Made by a program: the position numbers and the translations under genes
Notes under the pieces: model-generated
Seen by the model: the letters and a program-made list of their open reading frames with translations, nothing else
Told to the model about the DNA's origin: nothing
The model's database searches: none
NCBI GenBank assembly: GCA_038146925.1
Contig: JAYQSP010000008.1
Coordinates: 282,983-346,982 of the forward strand
Direction of reading: 5' to 3'
From: UBA830 sp038146925
GTDB taxonomy: Bacteria; Pseudomonadota; Alphaproteobacteria; MPNO01; UBA830
Length of the DNA: 64,000 nucleotides
Part shown: positions 1-9,766 of the stretch, piece by piece
Layout of the letters: each line of letters starts with the position of its first letter
Numbering within the stretch: the stretch's first letter is position 1

Positions 1-1
1 G

Positions 2-598
2 GTCAGGCTGAAAGAGATGATCGACAGCGGCGATTTGGGCGACATGATCCAGATCGAAGGCAATTTCTCCGCCAACATGGCCGGCTATTCCGGCGAATGG
101 CGCGATAGCCGGGCGGAAAGCCCGGTCGGCGGGATGACATCGCTCGGCATCCACGCGGTCGACATGTTCGTCAATCTGTTCGGCCGGGTGTCCAGCGTGA
201 TGACGGTAAGCCGCCGGGTCGCGATCCCGTTCGATATTGACGATGCGACCGGCATTCTGATGGATTTCGAAAAAGGTCAGATTGGCTATCTCGGTACCGT
301 CGCCGCGACCGGACATCTCTGGCAGGTGCGCACGTTCGGCACCAAGGGCTGGGGCAGCATCTACGGGCATGACCGGTTCGACGTGGTCAAAACCGACGGC
401 ACGAACGAATCCGAAAGCTGGGACGGGTACGAATACCCGGGCATGGCGACGATCAGGGACCAGATGGAATGTTTCGCCCGCGATTGCGAAGGAGGCGATC
501 CGTTCCCCGCGACGCCCGACCAGATCCTCCACGCGACGCAGATCCTCGAAGCGATTATCGCATCGGCGGAGACGGGCGAACGCGTGACCGTGGGGTAG
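2..598 (+). CDS. Gfo/Idh/MocA-family oxidoreductase, C-terminal part
   Basis: The reading frame enters from the left edge, so the start codon and the NAD(P)-binding Rossmann half lie outside the window. The visible 198 residues resemble the C-terminal substrate-binding alpha/beta domain of Gfo/Idh/MocA dehydrogenases. The stretch GGMTSLGIHAVD carries the His/Asp motif of this family, and residues near the end (TPDQILHATQILEAIIASAETG) match the usual closing helix. These enzymes oxidise or reduce sugars, inositols and similar polyols; the substrate cannot be told here. Family assignment is fairly safe, function is not. Confidence 0.8.
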   Translation, partial: VRLKEMIDSGDLGDMIQIEGNFSANMAGYSGEWRDSRAESPVGGMTSLGIHAVDMFVNLFGRVSSVMTVSRRVAIPFDIDDATGILMDFEKGQIGYLGTVAATGHLWQVRTFGTKGWGSIYGHDRFDVVKTDGTNESESWDGYEYPGMATIRDQMECFARDCEGGDPFPATPDQILHATQILEAIIASAETGERVTVG

Positions 599-685
599 CG
601 CCGCCCGCACTCACCCGATCGTGAAGATTTTTTCATTGTCAGGCGGACCGCGAACGGGCGATTTTTCACGCATGCGTTCGGGAGT

Positions 686-1708
<1,023 letters not shown>

Positions 1709-1836
1709 ACCCCGCCCTTGCGGGGGCGAGGATCGACATGCCGCGGTTCCGCCAAACACCTGTGCAAAACGCGTCATGCAAATGACGCAGTGGATCGCAT
1801 ATACTCCCTCTTCGAAAATCCCGAGGACCCCGCCCC

Positions 1837-3897
1837 ATGCCGCTCGATATCGCCTATTCCGTCTGCCCGCACGACTGCGCCAGCGCCTGTACGCTCGATA
1901 TCGAACTTGAATCGCCGCAGAAGATAGGTCGGGTACACGGCTCGGAAGCTAATACCTACACAGCCGGCGTGGTCTGCGCCAAGGTCGCGCGCTATGCCGA
2001 ACGGGTGCATCATCCGGCCCGGCTGACCCAGCCGCTGCGCCGCAAGGGCGCCAAATCCCCAACGGCCACCATCGACGATTTCGAGGCGATCTCCTGGGAC
2101 GACGCGCTCGATATCGTCGCCGAGAACTATATCAGGGCGGCACAGGAGCACGGGCCGGAAACCGTCTGGCTCTACAACTACGCCGGTACCATGGGCAAGG
2201 TACAGCGCGACGGGATCCAGGGCCTGCGCAATGCGATGGGGTATTCGCGGCAGCACAACACGATCTGCTCGTCGGTCATGCTGGCCGGGATGATGGCAGG
2301 CGTCGGAGCGCAGAAGGGCTGCGATCCGCGCGAATTCGCCGAGGCCGACCTGATCGTTGTGTGGGGATCCAACCCCGTTTACACCCAGGTCAACCTGATG
2401 ACCCATATCAGCCGCGCCCGCAAGGAGCGTGACGCCAGGCTGATCGTGATCGATCCGTACCGGACGCCGACGGCGCGCCAGGCGGATGTCCATATCCGCC
2501 CGAATCCCGGCACCGATGCGGCACTGGCCTGCGCGGTCATGCACGTGCTGTTCCGCGACGGCCATGCAGACCGGGACTACATGGCGGATTTCACGAACGA
2601 TGCGGATGCGCTGGAAGAACACGTGCAGTCGCGCGATCCGGCCTGGGCGGCGGAGATCACCGGCGTGCCGGTCGATGTCATCGAGGCGCTGGCAAAAGAG
2701 TACGGCACGACCGAGCGGGCGCTTATCCGCATGGGATACGGTTTTTCCCGGTCACGGAACGGGGCGTCGTCGCTGCATGCGGTAAGCTGCCTGCCGGCGG
2801 TGCGCGGCGCGTGGAAGCATCAGGGCGCAGGTCTGTACGGCTCCGTCGGTCAGAATTTCAGCCTCAACACATCGCTGGTGACGGGGATCGACGATCCGGA
2901 TGTCCGCCGGCTCGACATGTCGAGGCTGGGTCCGATCCTGACCGGCGAGGCCGAGCCACTGAACGGTGCTCCGCCGGTCACGGCGATGCTGGTGCAAAGC
3001 TCGAATCCCGCCGTGGTGGCGCCGGAATCGCGAAAAGTGCGCGCCGGACTGCTGCGCGACGACATGTTCCTGTGCGTGCACGAGCAGTTCCTGACCGATA
3101 CGGCGAAGCTGGCCGATATCGTACTGCCGGCGACCACGTTCCTGGAACACGACGATATCTATACGTCCTACGGCCATCCCTATCTGCAAATGGGGGCAAA
3201 AATTCTCGACCCGCTCGGCGAAACCCGCAGCAATCACGACATGCTTGGCGGCCTCGCCAGGCGGCTGGGGGCGGAGCATCGGGCCTTCGATATGACGGCC
3301 TGGGAGGTGATCGATGAAATCCTGCAGACCAACGGCTTCGGCACGGCCGACAGTCTGAAGGAGAAGCGCTTCATCGAGATCCGGCCTTCGTTCGAGGAGA
3401 ACCATTTCCTGAACGGGTTCCCCCATCCCGACGGGAAGTTCCGGTTCAGGGCCGACTGGGCCGCGCAGGGACCCGATCATGCGGCGTTGCCGGATCTGCC
3501 GGATTTCTGCGACGTCATCGACAAGGCGGACGACGCGCGCCCGTTCCGGCTGGTGACCGCGCCGTCGCGCAATTACCTCAACACCAGCTTTACCGAGACG
3601 GATACGTCCATCGCGAACGAAGAGGCGCCGGCGATCCTGCTCAATCCCGCCGATTGCGACGATCTGGGCGTCAGCGGCGGAGACCGGGTGCGGATCGGTA
3701 ACGATCTGGGCGATCTGGTCATACGGGCGCAGGCGTTTGACGGGGTGGAGCGGGGTGTCGCCATCGTCGAGAGTATCTGGCCGAACGCGGCCTTCGAGGG
3801 CGGGATCGGCATAAATCTGCTGACGAGCGCTGACCCCGCCAAACCCAATGGCGGTGCCGCGTTCCACGACACCTCCATCTGGATACGGTCCGCCTAA
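1837..3897 (+). CDS. Molybdopterin-dependent oxidoreductase with N-terminal [4Fe-4S] site
   Basis: A 686-residue member of the DMSO-reductase superfamily. Cys10, Cys14, Cys18 and Cys47 form the N-terminal iron-sulfur motif (Cx3Cx3C...C). They are followed by molybdopterin-guanine-dinucleotide binding sequence (VWGSNPVYTQ, then IVIDPYRTPTA) and a C-terminal MGD-binding beta-barrel domain starting near residue 570 (FRLVTAPSRNYLNTSF). There is no Tat signal, so it should be cytoplasmic. No electron-transfer subunit or chaperone gene is adjacent, so it is probably one of the stand-alone formate-dehydrogenase/BisC-like enzymes. Substrate is unknown. It stands between a DUF3179 gene and mnmA with no sign of an operon. 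Confidence 0.9.
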   Translation: MPLDIAYSVCPHDCASACTLDIELESPQKIGRVHGSEANTYTAGVVCAKVARYAERVHHPARLTQPLRRKGAKSPTATIDDFEAISWDDALDIVAENYIRAAQEHGPETVWLYNYAGTMGKVQRDGIQGLRNAMGYSRQHNTICSSVMLAGMMAGVGAQKGCDPREFAEADLIVVWGSNPVYTQVNLMTHISRARKERDARLIVIDPYRTPTARQADVHIRPNPGTDAALACAVMHVLFRDGHADRDYMADFTNDADALEEHVQSRDPAWAAEITGVPVDVIEALAKEYGTTERALIRMGYGFSRSRNGASSLHAVSCLPAVRGAWKHQGAGLYGSVGQNFSLNTSLVTGIDDPDVRRLDMSRLGPILTGEAEPLNGAPPVTAMLVQSSNPAVVAPESRKVRAGLLRDDMFLCVHEQFLTDTAKLADIVLPATTFLEHDDIYTSYGHPYLQMGAKILDPLGETRSNHDMLGGLARRLGAEHRAFDMTAWEVIDEILQTNGFGTADSLKEKRFIEIRPSFEENHFLNGFPHPDGKFRFRADWAAQGPDHAALPDLPDFCDVIDKADDARPFRLVTAPSRNYLNTSFTETDTSIANEEAPAILLNPADCDDLGVSGGDRVRIGNDLGDLVIRAQAFDGVERGVAIVESIWPNAAFEGGIGINLLTSADPAKPNGGAAFHDTSIWIRSA

Positions 3898-3937
3898 TCC
3901 GCTTGTCGCTCGGCGCAAAAGCCCTATATTCCGCGCC

Positions 3938-5056
3938 ATGAATTCGCGCAGCCTGAACACTCTGGGCCTTCCAAAAGACCCGGCGGATACCCGCGTTGTC
4001 GTCGCGATGTCGGGCGGCGTGGACAGTTCCGTGACCGCGGCGCTGCTGGCCGAGGAAGGTTACGACGTTGTCGGCGTCACGCTGCAGCTCTACGATCACG
4101 GCGAGGCGGTAAAGCGGGAAAAGGCGTGCTGCGCCGGCCAGGATATTTTCGACGCAAGGCGGGTCGCGGAGGCCGTCGGCATTCCCCATTACGTGCTGAA
4201 CTACGAATCCCGGTTCCGCGAGGACGTGATCGATGCGTTTGCCGACTCTTACGTGCGCGGCGAAACGCCGGTACCCTGCGTACTGTGCAACCAGACGGTC
4301 AAGTTCCGCGATTTGCTGAAGACCGCGAAGGATCTGCAGGGGGATGCGCTTGCCACCGGGCATTACATCCAGCGTGTCGGCGCGGAGAGCGGCGCCGAGC
4401 TGCACCGGGCCGTCGATCCGGCCCGGGATCAGAGCTACTTCCTGTTCGCGACGACCCAGGAACAGGCGGATTTTCTACGGTTTCCCCTGGGCGGCATGCC
4501 GAAGGACGACGTGCGCGCCCATGCCGACCGGTTCGATCTGCCCGTAGCGGCCAAGCCCGACAGCCAGGACATCTGCTTCGTGCCCGACGGCGATTACGCG
4601 TCCGTGGTGGCGAAAATCCGGCCCGGCGCGATCGATCCGGGCGAAATCGTCGATCTCGACGGAAATGTCCTGGGCAGCCATGACGGCATCATCAACTTCA
4701 CCATCGGCCAGCGTCGCGGCATCGGCGTCGGGGGAGCGGAGGAGCCGCTTTACGTGATCCGGATCGAACCCGATGCCCGCCGTGTCGTCGTCGGCCCGGC
4801 GGCCGCGATGGGCGAGACAGTGGTGCGTCTTGGCGATGTCAACTGGCTCGGCGACGCCGCGGACGGGCCCCGGGACGTGACGGTGAAAGTGCGATCGACC
4901 CAGGATCCGGTTCCTGCATCGCTCGAACTCGGCGGGGACGGTACGGCGATCGTGACCCTGAACGCGCCTGAACGCGCCGTCGCGCCGGGACAGGCCTGCG
5001 TATTCTATGACAAGGAACGCCTGCTCGGCGGCGGCTGGATCCAGCGCGCGGCCTGA
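3938..5056 (+). CDS. mnmA: tRNA-specific 2-thiouridylase
   Basis: MnmA installs the 2-thio group at U34 of tRNAs for Lys, Glu and Gln in the cytoplasm, using sulfur relayed from IscS. The 372-residue protein has the ATP PP-loop SGGVDS at residues 25-30. The catalytic cysteines are expected at Cys117 in PCVLCN and Cys213 in DICFVPDGDY, and the NFTIGQRRGIG segment precedes the C-terminal barrel. The frame is open further upstream to 3848, but homology begins at the ATG at 3938; the longer form would overlap the previous gene. It converges with the isomerase-like gene with only 3 bases between the stop codons. Confidence 0.96.
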   Translation: MNSRSLNTLGLPKDPADTRVVVAMSGGVDSSVTAALLAEEGYDVVGVTLQLYDHGEAVKREKACCAGQDIFDARRVAEAVGIPHYVLNYESRFREDVIDAFADSYVRGETPVPCVLCNQTVKFRDLLKTAKDLQGDALATGHYIQRVGAESGAELHRAVDPARDQSYFLFATTQEQADFLRFPLGGMPKDDVRAHADRFDLPVAAKPDSQDICFVPDGDYASVVAKIRPGAIDPGEIVDLDGNVLGSHDGIINFTIGQRRGIGVGGAEEPLYVIRIEPDARRVVVGPAAAMGETVVRLGDVNWLGDAADGPRDVTVKVRSTQDPVPASLELGGDGTAIVTLNAPERAVAPGQACVFYDKERLLGGGWIQRAA

Positions 5057-5059
5057 TTT

Positions 5060-5836
5060 TCAGGCGTATTTTTCCAACCAGCTCAGGTCGTCTTCGGTTT
5101 TGGCGGCGGGCAGATATTCCGCCGCAACCCATCCGTCGTAATCCGATGCGTCGATCGCGTCGAACACAGCGTCAAAATCGATGTCGCCGGTACCCGGCTC
5201 ATGGCGGCCCGGGGCATCGGCGAACTGGATATGCCCGATCCGGGCGACGTGTTCCTCAAACGTTTTCACGATCGCCAGGTCCATCATCCCCATATGATAG
5301 ACGTCGAATTCCATCGACAGGTTGGGATGTCCGGCCAGATCGATGATCTCGAACACGCGTTCCGGCGTGGTCAGGAAGAAACCCGGCCAGTCGGTATCGT
5401 TGATCGCTTCCACGACGACGCCGACCCCGATCTCTGCGAAGGTTTCGGCCGCAAAGGCCAGGTTCTCCGCCATCACTGCCGCGCATGCCGCCGGATCGCG
5501 CGTCTCCGAGGGTACGCCCGCCAGCACATTCACGTTCGAAGGGCGGAGCTTTTCGGCATAGCGCCGTGTCAGTGCCACGGCGTCGCGGAACTCGGCGCGT
5601 TTTTCCGGCAAGGTGACATTACCTTCGCCGCCTTGGGGAAAATCTCCGGCGGGCACGTTCAGCACCGACACGCTGAGAGCATGATCGGTCAGCGTGGTCG
5701 CGAGGTCGTCCGCATCGAGGTCGTACGGAAACTGCATCTCGACGCAGCGAAACCCCGCCCGCGCGGCGGCAGCGGGACGACCGATCATCGGGACTTCCCG
5801 GAACATGGTGGAGATATTGGCCGAAAAACGGGGCAT
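5060..5836 (-). CDS. Hydroxypyruvate isomerase-like TIM-barrel protein
   Basis: A 258-residue xylose-isomerase-like TIM barrel. The opening residues MPRFSANISTMFREVP, the CVEMQFPYDLDADDLA region, VVEAINDTDWPGFFL, SMEFDVYHMGMM and HIQFADAPGRHEPGTGDIDF are the expected metal-binding and substrate-loop segments of the Hyi/OtnI family. Members interconvert hydroxypyruvate with tartronate semialdehyde or act on 2-oxo-tetronate. No glyoxylate-carboligase or tartronate-semialdehyde-reductase gene is nearby, so the exact substrate stays open. The gene is monocistronic on the reverse strand, with its promoter in the short gap before tRNA-Met. Confidence 0.85.
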   Translation of the reverse strand: MPRFSANISTMFREVPMIGRPAAAARAGFRCVEMQFPYDLDADDLATTLTDHALSVSVLNVPAGDFPQGGEGNVTLPEKRAEFRDAVALTRRYAEKLRPSNVNVLAGVPSETRDPAACAAVMAENLAFAAETFAEIGVGVVVEAINDTDWPGFFLTTPERVFEIIDLAGHPNLSMEFDVYHMGMMDLAIVKTFEEHVARIGHIQFADAPGRHEPGTGDIDFDAVFDAIDASDYDGWVAAEYLPAAKTEDDLSWLEKYA

Positions 5837-5931
5837 GCCGGTGTTCCTGTATTGATCCTGCTGTTGTCTACGCCACGGCGTGCCTCGAGTCTTGACGAAA
5901 ATCGGGGGACGGCTTATATCCTGCGGCCCGT

Positions 5932-6008
5932 GGCGGGGTAGCTCAGCTGGTTAGAGCAGCGGAATCATAATCCGCGTGTCGGGGGTTCAAGTCCCTCTCC
6001 CGCTACCA
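5932..6008 (+). tRNA. tRNA-Met (CAU), elongator type
   Basis: A 77-base cloverleaf with a 7-bp acceptor stem (GGCGGGG with TCCCGCT, including two G-U pairs). The D arm carries GCTC/GAGC, and the anticodon stem GCGGA/TCCGC has loop ATCATAA, giving anticodon CAT. The T arm has loop TTCAAGT and CCA is encoded. The G1 start and lack of the initiator features separate it from the tRNA-fMet at the right edge. A tRNA-Ile with lysidine-modified CAU is the alternative, but the acceptor and D-arm sequence are those of alphaproteobacterial elongator tRNA-Met. Confidence 0.95.
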
Positions 6009-6013
6009 ATTCT

Positions 6014-6050
6014 CCCCTTGTCGGCCGCCGCCGGGCAAGGGGTTGTTTTT
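6014..6050 (+). terminator. Rho-independent terminator of tRNA-Met
   Basis: A 7-bp stem CCCCTTG/CAAGGGG (6014-6020 with 6036-6042) is followed at once by TTGTTTTT. It begins 6 bases after the encoded CCA, as expected for a single-tRNA transcript. Confidence 0.8.
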
Positions 6051-6078
6051 ATTCATTTTTTATCGAGGAGAAGCGGCC

Positions 6079-6312
6079 ATGGCGGGCAGAAAGAAAAAAT
6101 CCACCAAACCGGCCGCGCAGGTTTTCAACGTCGTCTATGAGGACGGCAGCCTGAGCTCCAACAGGCGTATACCCGGCGAACTGCTGGTCGATCCGTTCGG
6201 CGCCGAAGACGTGATGGAACTGGCGCAGCGCGCGATCGAAAAACAGGATGCGGAGATCGCCCAGCGATCCGGAATCTCCAAGCCGCCGATCAAGGAAATC
6301 ACCCGGGCTTAG
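6079..6312 (+). CDS. Small basic hypothetical protein
   Basis: A 77-residue protein starting MAGRKKKS. The start at 6079 is preceded by GAGGAG with good spacing; the frame also opens at 6043, but that region lies in the terminator T-run. The body contains VVYEDGSLSSNRRIPGE, then an acidic helix-forming segment (DVMELAQRAIEKQDAEIAQRS). I do not recognise a named domain. The mix of basic N-terminus and acidic helix suggests a small nucleic-acid- or protein-binding factor, which is only a guess. It converges with the GMC oxidoreductase gene 10 bases downstream. Confidence 0.7.
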   Translation: MAGRKKKSTKPAAQVFNVVYEDGSLSSNRRIPGELLVDPFGAEDVMELAQRAIEKQDAEIAQRSGISKPPIKEITRA

Positions 6313-6322
6313 GGCTCAAAAC

Positions 6323-7966
6323 TTAACTGAGTTCTTTTTTAAGATGATCCGCCAGCCGTAGCGAGAGGGCGAGGATCGTCAGTGTCGGGTTCGCGTAGCC
6401 GATGGTCGGAAACACGGAGCTTCCCGCGACGGAAACATTCTCCACATCGAACAGGCGGCAATCGGCGTTCACCACGCCGCGACCAGGGTCGGCCGCCATG
6501 CGGGTGGTGCCGGAATGGTGTCGTCCCGGTTCCAGTATGCGCGAGAAGTCGTCCCGGTAGAGATACATCGCCTCGTCGTCCAGCCACGGGGAGGTAAACA
6601 CGCGGCCGATGCCGAGACGTCCGAACTCCGCTGCGAGCAGCGGCGGCATCTGCGCGAAGGTTTGCCGGTCCTGTTCCGACAGCCGCCAGTCGAGCAATGC
6701 CCGGCGCGCGCCCAGTGCGTCCCGCGCGGTATCGAGCAACACACGGCTCGATCTGTTCGGCATCTGTTCGGCTATGCAGAACAGCGCCGGCAGATGGTCC
6801 GGCCGCCTTCCCTGGATGACGTTTTTCATTTCCGGCAGCGCGGTGTCGAGGTTGGACAGGATGTTCAGCAGGTGGCTTCCCTGTTCCGCCGTGCGGTTCT
6901 CGATGTCCGCGTCGAGCGCTTCGTACACCGCGCGGATGCCCTCATCGGCGGTTTCCCAGTCGCCGCGAAGGAAGATCGCCGCTCCGCCGGTCCGGTTTTT
7001 TTTCTGTGCCTGTTCGGATGCGCATATCGCCGCCTGAAACGGGACGGGTTCGTCCCCGTATAGCGGGTGCGCCGGGTTGTCGGGCGTAATCTGGGCGAAT
7101 TGCGCCATCAGACGGTCGGGGCGTTCGGAGACCAATAACGACCCCACCGTATCGTATAGATGATCCAGGAAGTACCGCCCCACGAGATCGCGGCCGTTGC
7201 CGACCCCGCTTCGGGCGACATCGTCCGAGGCGAGCAGCAATCGCGCGTTTTCGATGCCGCCGCACGCAATGACGAAATGCCGGGCGCGGATGGCGGCTTG
7301 TTTTCCCGAGAAGGATTTTACCGTGACCGTCTTTGCCGAGCGGGCGTTTTCCGCGAGATCTATATTCATGGCGTTGGCGCTGAAAACGACGTCGATATTC
7401 TGTGCGCGCCGCAACGTTTCGCCGTACCGGTCGCCGAATCGGGTCGGCGGGCTGAACTGGTAGAACCGGTTCCGCAGGCGTCCCGGATCGAATGCGTGAC
7501 GATCGAGTCCCAGTCCGTTCCAGAGGGTTTCGTCGTAGACGTAGGGGCCCGCCTCGCAAAGCGCCTGAGCCCGGGGGTAGAAACGGCTGAGCTCGTCCCA
7601 GTCGATCGGCCAGCCGCTGTCGGGAACCCAGTCGCGCTTCTCAAGGTCGTGGGGCGTCAACGGGACGCAATAACCGCCCCAGTGATTGGTGCTGCCGCCG
7701 AAAAATCGCAAGCGGCTGTGGATCGCTTCCGCGCCGTAATGCACGCCGCCGTCGATGCTGCGGGCGCGTTTCGGGGAGCGTTGGGCCGCGTCATAGAGCT
7801 GTTGGCTCGGGTTATGATACTCGGCGGCGCTTTCCACCAGGCAGATTTTCAGGGCCGTGCCGACGAATTCCAGGGCGATGGAGATTCCCGCCGCGCCGCC
7901 GCCGACGATGCAGAGATCGTATTGCGAATCCCGCCTGTCCGGAAAGTCGTTCAGGTCGGAAAACAT
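6323..7966 (-). CDS. GMC-family FAD-dependent oxidoreductase
   Basis: A 547-residue flavoenzyme. The FAD-binding GxGxxG appears as DLCIVGGGAAGISIA near residue 18, GSTNHWGG as the GMC motif near residue 92, and RHFVIACGGIENARLLL in the middle. The closing motif HHSGTTRMA supplies the catalytic His, and SVFPTIGYANPTLTILALSLR ends the FAD domain. Such enzymes oxidise alcohols or sugars and pass electrons to a quinone or cytochrome. The protein has no signal peptide of its own. It begins 1 base after the stop codon of the small Tat-signal protein upstream, so the two are cotranscribed and probably form a complex exported as a unit. Confidence 0.9.
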   Translation of the reverse strand: MFSDLNDFPDRRDSQYDLCIVGGGAAGISIALEFVGTALKICLVESAAEYHNPSQQLYDAAQRSPKRARSIDGGVHYGAEAIHSRLRFFGGSTNHWGGYCVPLTPHDLEKRDWVPDSGWPIDWDELSRFYPRAQALCEAGPYVYDETLWNGLGLDRHAFDPGRLRNRFYQFSPPTRFGDRYGETLRRAQNIDVVFSANAMNIDLAENARSAKTVTVKSFSGKQAAIRARHFVIACGGIENARLLLASDDVARSGVGNGRDLVGRYFLDHLYDTVGSLLVSERPDRLMAQFAQITPDNPAHPLYGDEPVPFQAAICASEQAQKKNRTGGAAIFLRGDWETADEGIRAVYEALDADIENRTAEQGSHLLNILSNLDTALPEMKNVIQGRRPDHLPALFCIAEQMPNRSSRVLLDTARDALGARRALLDWRLSEQDRQTFAQMPPLLAAEFGRLGIGRVFTSPWLDDEAMYLYRDDFSRILEPGRHHSGTTRMAADPGRGVVNADCRLFDVENVSVAGSSVFPTIGYANPTLTILALSLRLADHLKKELS

Positions 7967-7967
7967 A

Positions 7968-8381
7968 TCAGCCGGACCTGTGTTTCGACGCCAGGAAAAT
8001 CAGATCCGCCTCGGTGCGGGACAGACGCCAGCCGTCGATGGACACTGTCCTACCGTAATCGAAATCAGTTTTTATACGGTCGACCAGCATGTGCCGCACG
8101 ATTTCCGGTTTCTCCGATCCAGTCGCCGCCAGTTTCGAAAGGATCTCCCGTTCGAGAGCGTCGACCCTGCTGGGCGTATCGGATTGCGATCCGACGGCCT
8201 CGGCGGTTCGGCGCGTCATAGCGTTGGCGGGAACAATCCCGGCGAGCAAAGTCCCGAGGTCGTGTTGTGGGTATGAAAAGGCGAAGCCCGTCCTGCCAGC
8301 CAGCGGAGCAAGACCCAGGCCGCCCAGAAACGCGGACGCCAAGCGTATGAATTTCCGTCTCTTGATATCCCGCAAGGTCAA
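7968..8381 (-). CDS. Tat-signal small subunit paired with the GMC oxidoreductase
   Basis: A 137-residue protein with a twin-arginine leader: RRKFIRLASAFLGGLGLAP at about residues 8-26, followed by an Ala-rich cleavage region. The mature part (LGTLLAGIVPANAM..., DGWRLSRTEADLIFLASKH) resembles the small subunits that accompany membrane-side sugar or alcohol dehydrogenases, such as gluconate 2-dehydrogenase subunit 3. It is the first gene of a two-gene unit with the GMC oxidoreductase. The likely job is to carry the signal-less flavoprotein through the Tat pathway. No cytochrome c subunit is present next to it. Confidence 0.75.
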   Translation of the reverse strand: MTLRDIKRRKFIRLASAFLGGLGLAPLAGRTGFAFSYPQHDLGTLLAGIVPANAMTRRTAEAVGSQSDTPSRVDALEREILSKLAATGSEKPEIVRHMLVDRIKTDFDYGRTVSIDGWRLSRTEADLIFLASKHRSG

Positions 8382-8644
8382 TTTCTACTGGTTCGATTCC
8401 GGAGAACGGGCTATGGGTGATTTGTTTTGAGACAAATTCACTTCATGCGCAAGTTGCCAGATCAAACCGGTTCCGACAGCCTGCCGGAACGACGTTTGCC
8501 ATTTACGCGCTTGCGACCGCTACAGTTGGGATTCTTCGGTCCAGTATCCCCAGATTGCGCGAAACCTGCCGCGATCTTTTCGCCGAACTCGACGTTGGCG
8601 GCTGAGACAATCCGTTCAATCTGGCGACCTACGTACTCGACATC

Positions 8645-9001
8645 ATGCCGTATAAGTCGCGGAGAACCCACGAAGCGCCGGAGATTTTCATCAAGGACCG
8701 GTTCTGGCGGTGGCGTATGATCGGCGGGCATCCGCCCGAGATCGGGTTTCCGCACCATCGCAGGCTGTGCGAACTGAATGACGGCGAACTGCATTTCTAT
8801 CAGAAGGATGCCCACATCGGGCTCGAGCGGCGGAACTGTAATTCGAGATCGGATCTGGGACGGAAGAAAATGACGGAAAGCGAAGCCGGGTTCGGGATTT
8901 TCCGGACCGATACGATTGCCGCGCGAGAGATCATCGTCACCTCCGACACGCTGCTGGCGGAGAAGCGCGCGCAGGTTCTCCAGCCACTGAGGCAGGCCTG
9001 A
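8645..9001 (+). CDS. Hypothetical protein, possibly the 3' half of a broken gene
   Basis: A 118-residue open frame with mostly G or C at third codon positions, ending one base before the ATG of the methyltransferase gene. That close join suggests a real gene translationally coupled to it. The same frame is open upstream from 8417 except for one TGA at 8603-8605, and the sequence after that stop (DNPFNLATYVLDIMPYKSRR) reads as continuing protein. The original gene may therefore have been about 8417-9001 with an acquired stop. I do not recognise the family. A reverse-strand frame covers the same bases but overlaps the methyltransferase and looks like a shadow. Confidence 0.4.
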   Translation: MPYKSRRTHEAPEIFIKDRFWRWRMIGGHPPEIGFPHHRRLCELNDGELHFYQKDAHIGLERRNCNSRSDLGRKKMTESEAGFGIFRTDTIAAREIIVTSDTLLAEKRAQVLQPLRQA

Positions 9002-9002
9002 T

Positions 9003-9755
9003 ATGCGGGGCGTATTAGACAGGCTGGTCCGGCCGCTCGGATATCGCGTCGTCCGCCGCCGGCCGAAGCTGGATCCGGATATTGCGACCGATGCCGATTT
9101 CATGCGCATCTACGAAACCTGCGATCCCTTCACGATGACCTCCATCGAGCGGATGTACGGGCTGTACAAAGCGGTCCGCTACGTCGTCGAACAGGATATT
9201 CCCGGCGATATCGTCGAATGCGGCGTCTGGATGGGGGGCAGTGCGATGGTCGCGGCGATGACGCTGGATCTGGTGGGCGATACGTCGCGCGATCTGTATC
9301 TCTACGACACATTCGAAGGCATGACGCCGCCGACCGATCACGACGTCAATCACGAGGGTGTCCACGCGAATGATTTTCTCGATCCGGACGACCGGGTCGA
9401 CGGGGAATCGAATGTCTGGGCCTATGCCTCGCTGGAAACCGTGCGGCGCAATCTGGATCACACAGGCGTCGCCCGCGACCGGTTCCACCTTATCAAGGGC
9501 AAGGTCGAGGATACCATTCCCGACCGGATGCCGGATGCCATTTCCTTGCTGCGTCTCGATACCGACTGGTACGAATCCACGGCGCACGAGCTGAAACATA
9601 TGTATCCCGCGCTGTCGACCGGCGGGGTGCTGATCATTGACGATTACGGCCACTGGCGCGGATCGCGCGAGGCCACAGACGAGTACTTCGCGGCCAATAC
9701 CGGTGTTCTGCTGAACCGGCTGGATTATTCCGGGCGGATTGCCGTCAAGCGCTGA
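9003..9755 (+). CDS. TylF/MycF-type O-methyltransferase family protein
   Basis: A 250-residue SAM-dependent methyltransferase of the macrocin O-methyltransferase family. The SAM site is GDIVECGVWMGGSAM near residues 71-85, then LYLYDTFEGMTPPTDHD. The metal/catalytic region SLLRLDTDWYESTAHEL and GGVLIIDDYGHWRGSREA supplies the Asp residues that bind magnesium in this family. Relatives methylate sugar hydroxyls in antibiotics and surface polysaccharides; many environmental members sit with glycan genes. Here the only partner is the uncharacterised frame just upstream, so the acceptor is unknown. Confidence 0.88.
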   Translation: MRGVLDRLVRPLGYRVVRRRPKLDPDIATDADFMRIYETCDPFTMTSIERMYGLYKAVRYVVEQDIPGDIVECGVWMGGSAMVAAMTLDLVGDTSRDLYLYDTFEGMTPPTDHDVNHEGVHANDFLDPDDRVDGESNVWAYASLETVRRNLDHTGVARDRFHLIKGKVEDTIPDRMPDAISLLRLDTDWYESTAHELKHMYPALSTGGVLIIDDYGHWRGSREATDEYFAANTGVLLNRLDYSGRIAVKR

Positions 9756-9766
9756 AGACCGGGCTC

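Noticed and set aside
1710..1725. A 6-bp GC hairpin (CCCCGC/GCGGGG) after the DUF3179 gene
   Set aside because: It is short and has no T-run, so a terminator call would be weak.
8462..9109. A 215-codon reverse-strand frame
   Set aside because: It overlaps the methyltransferase start and shows no motifs. The forward frame at 8645 is better placed, though also uncertain.
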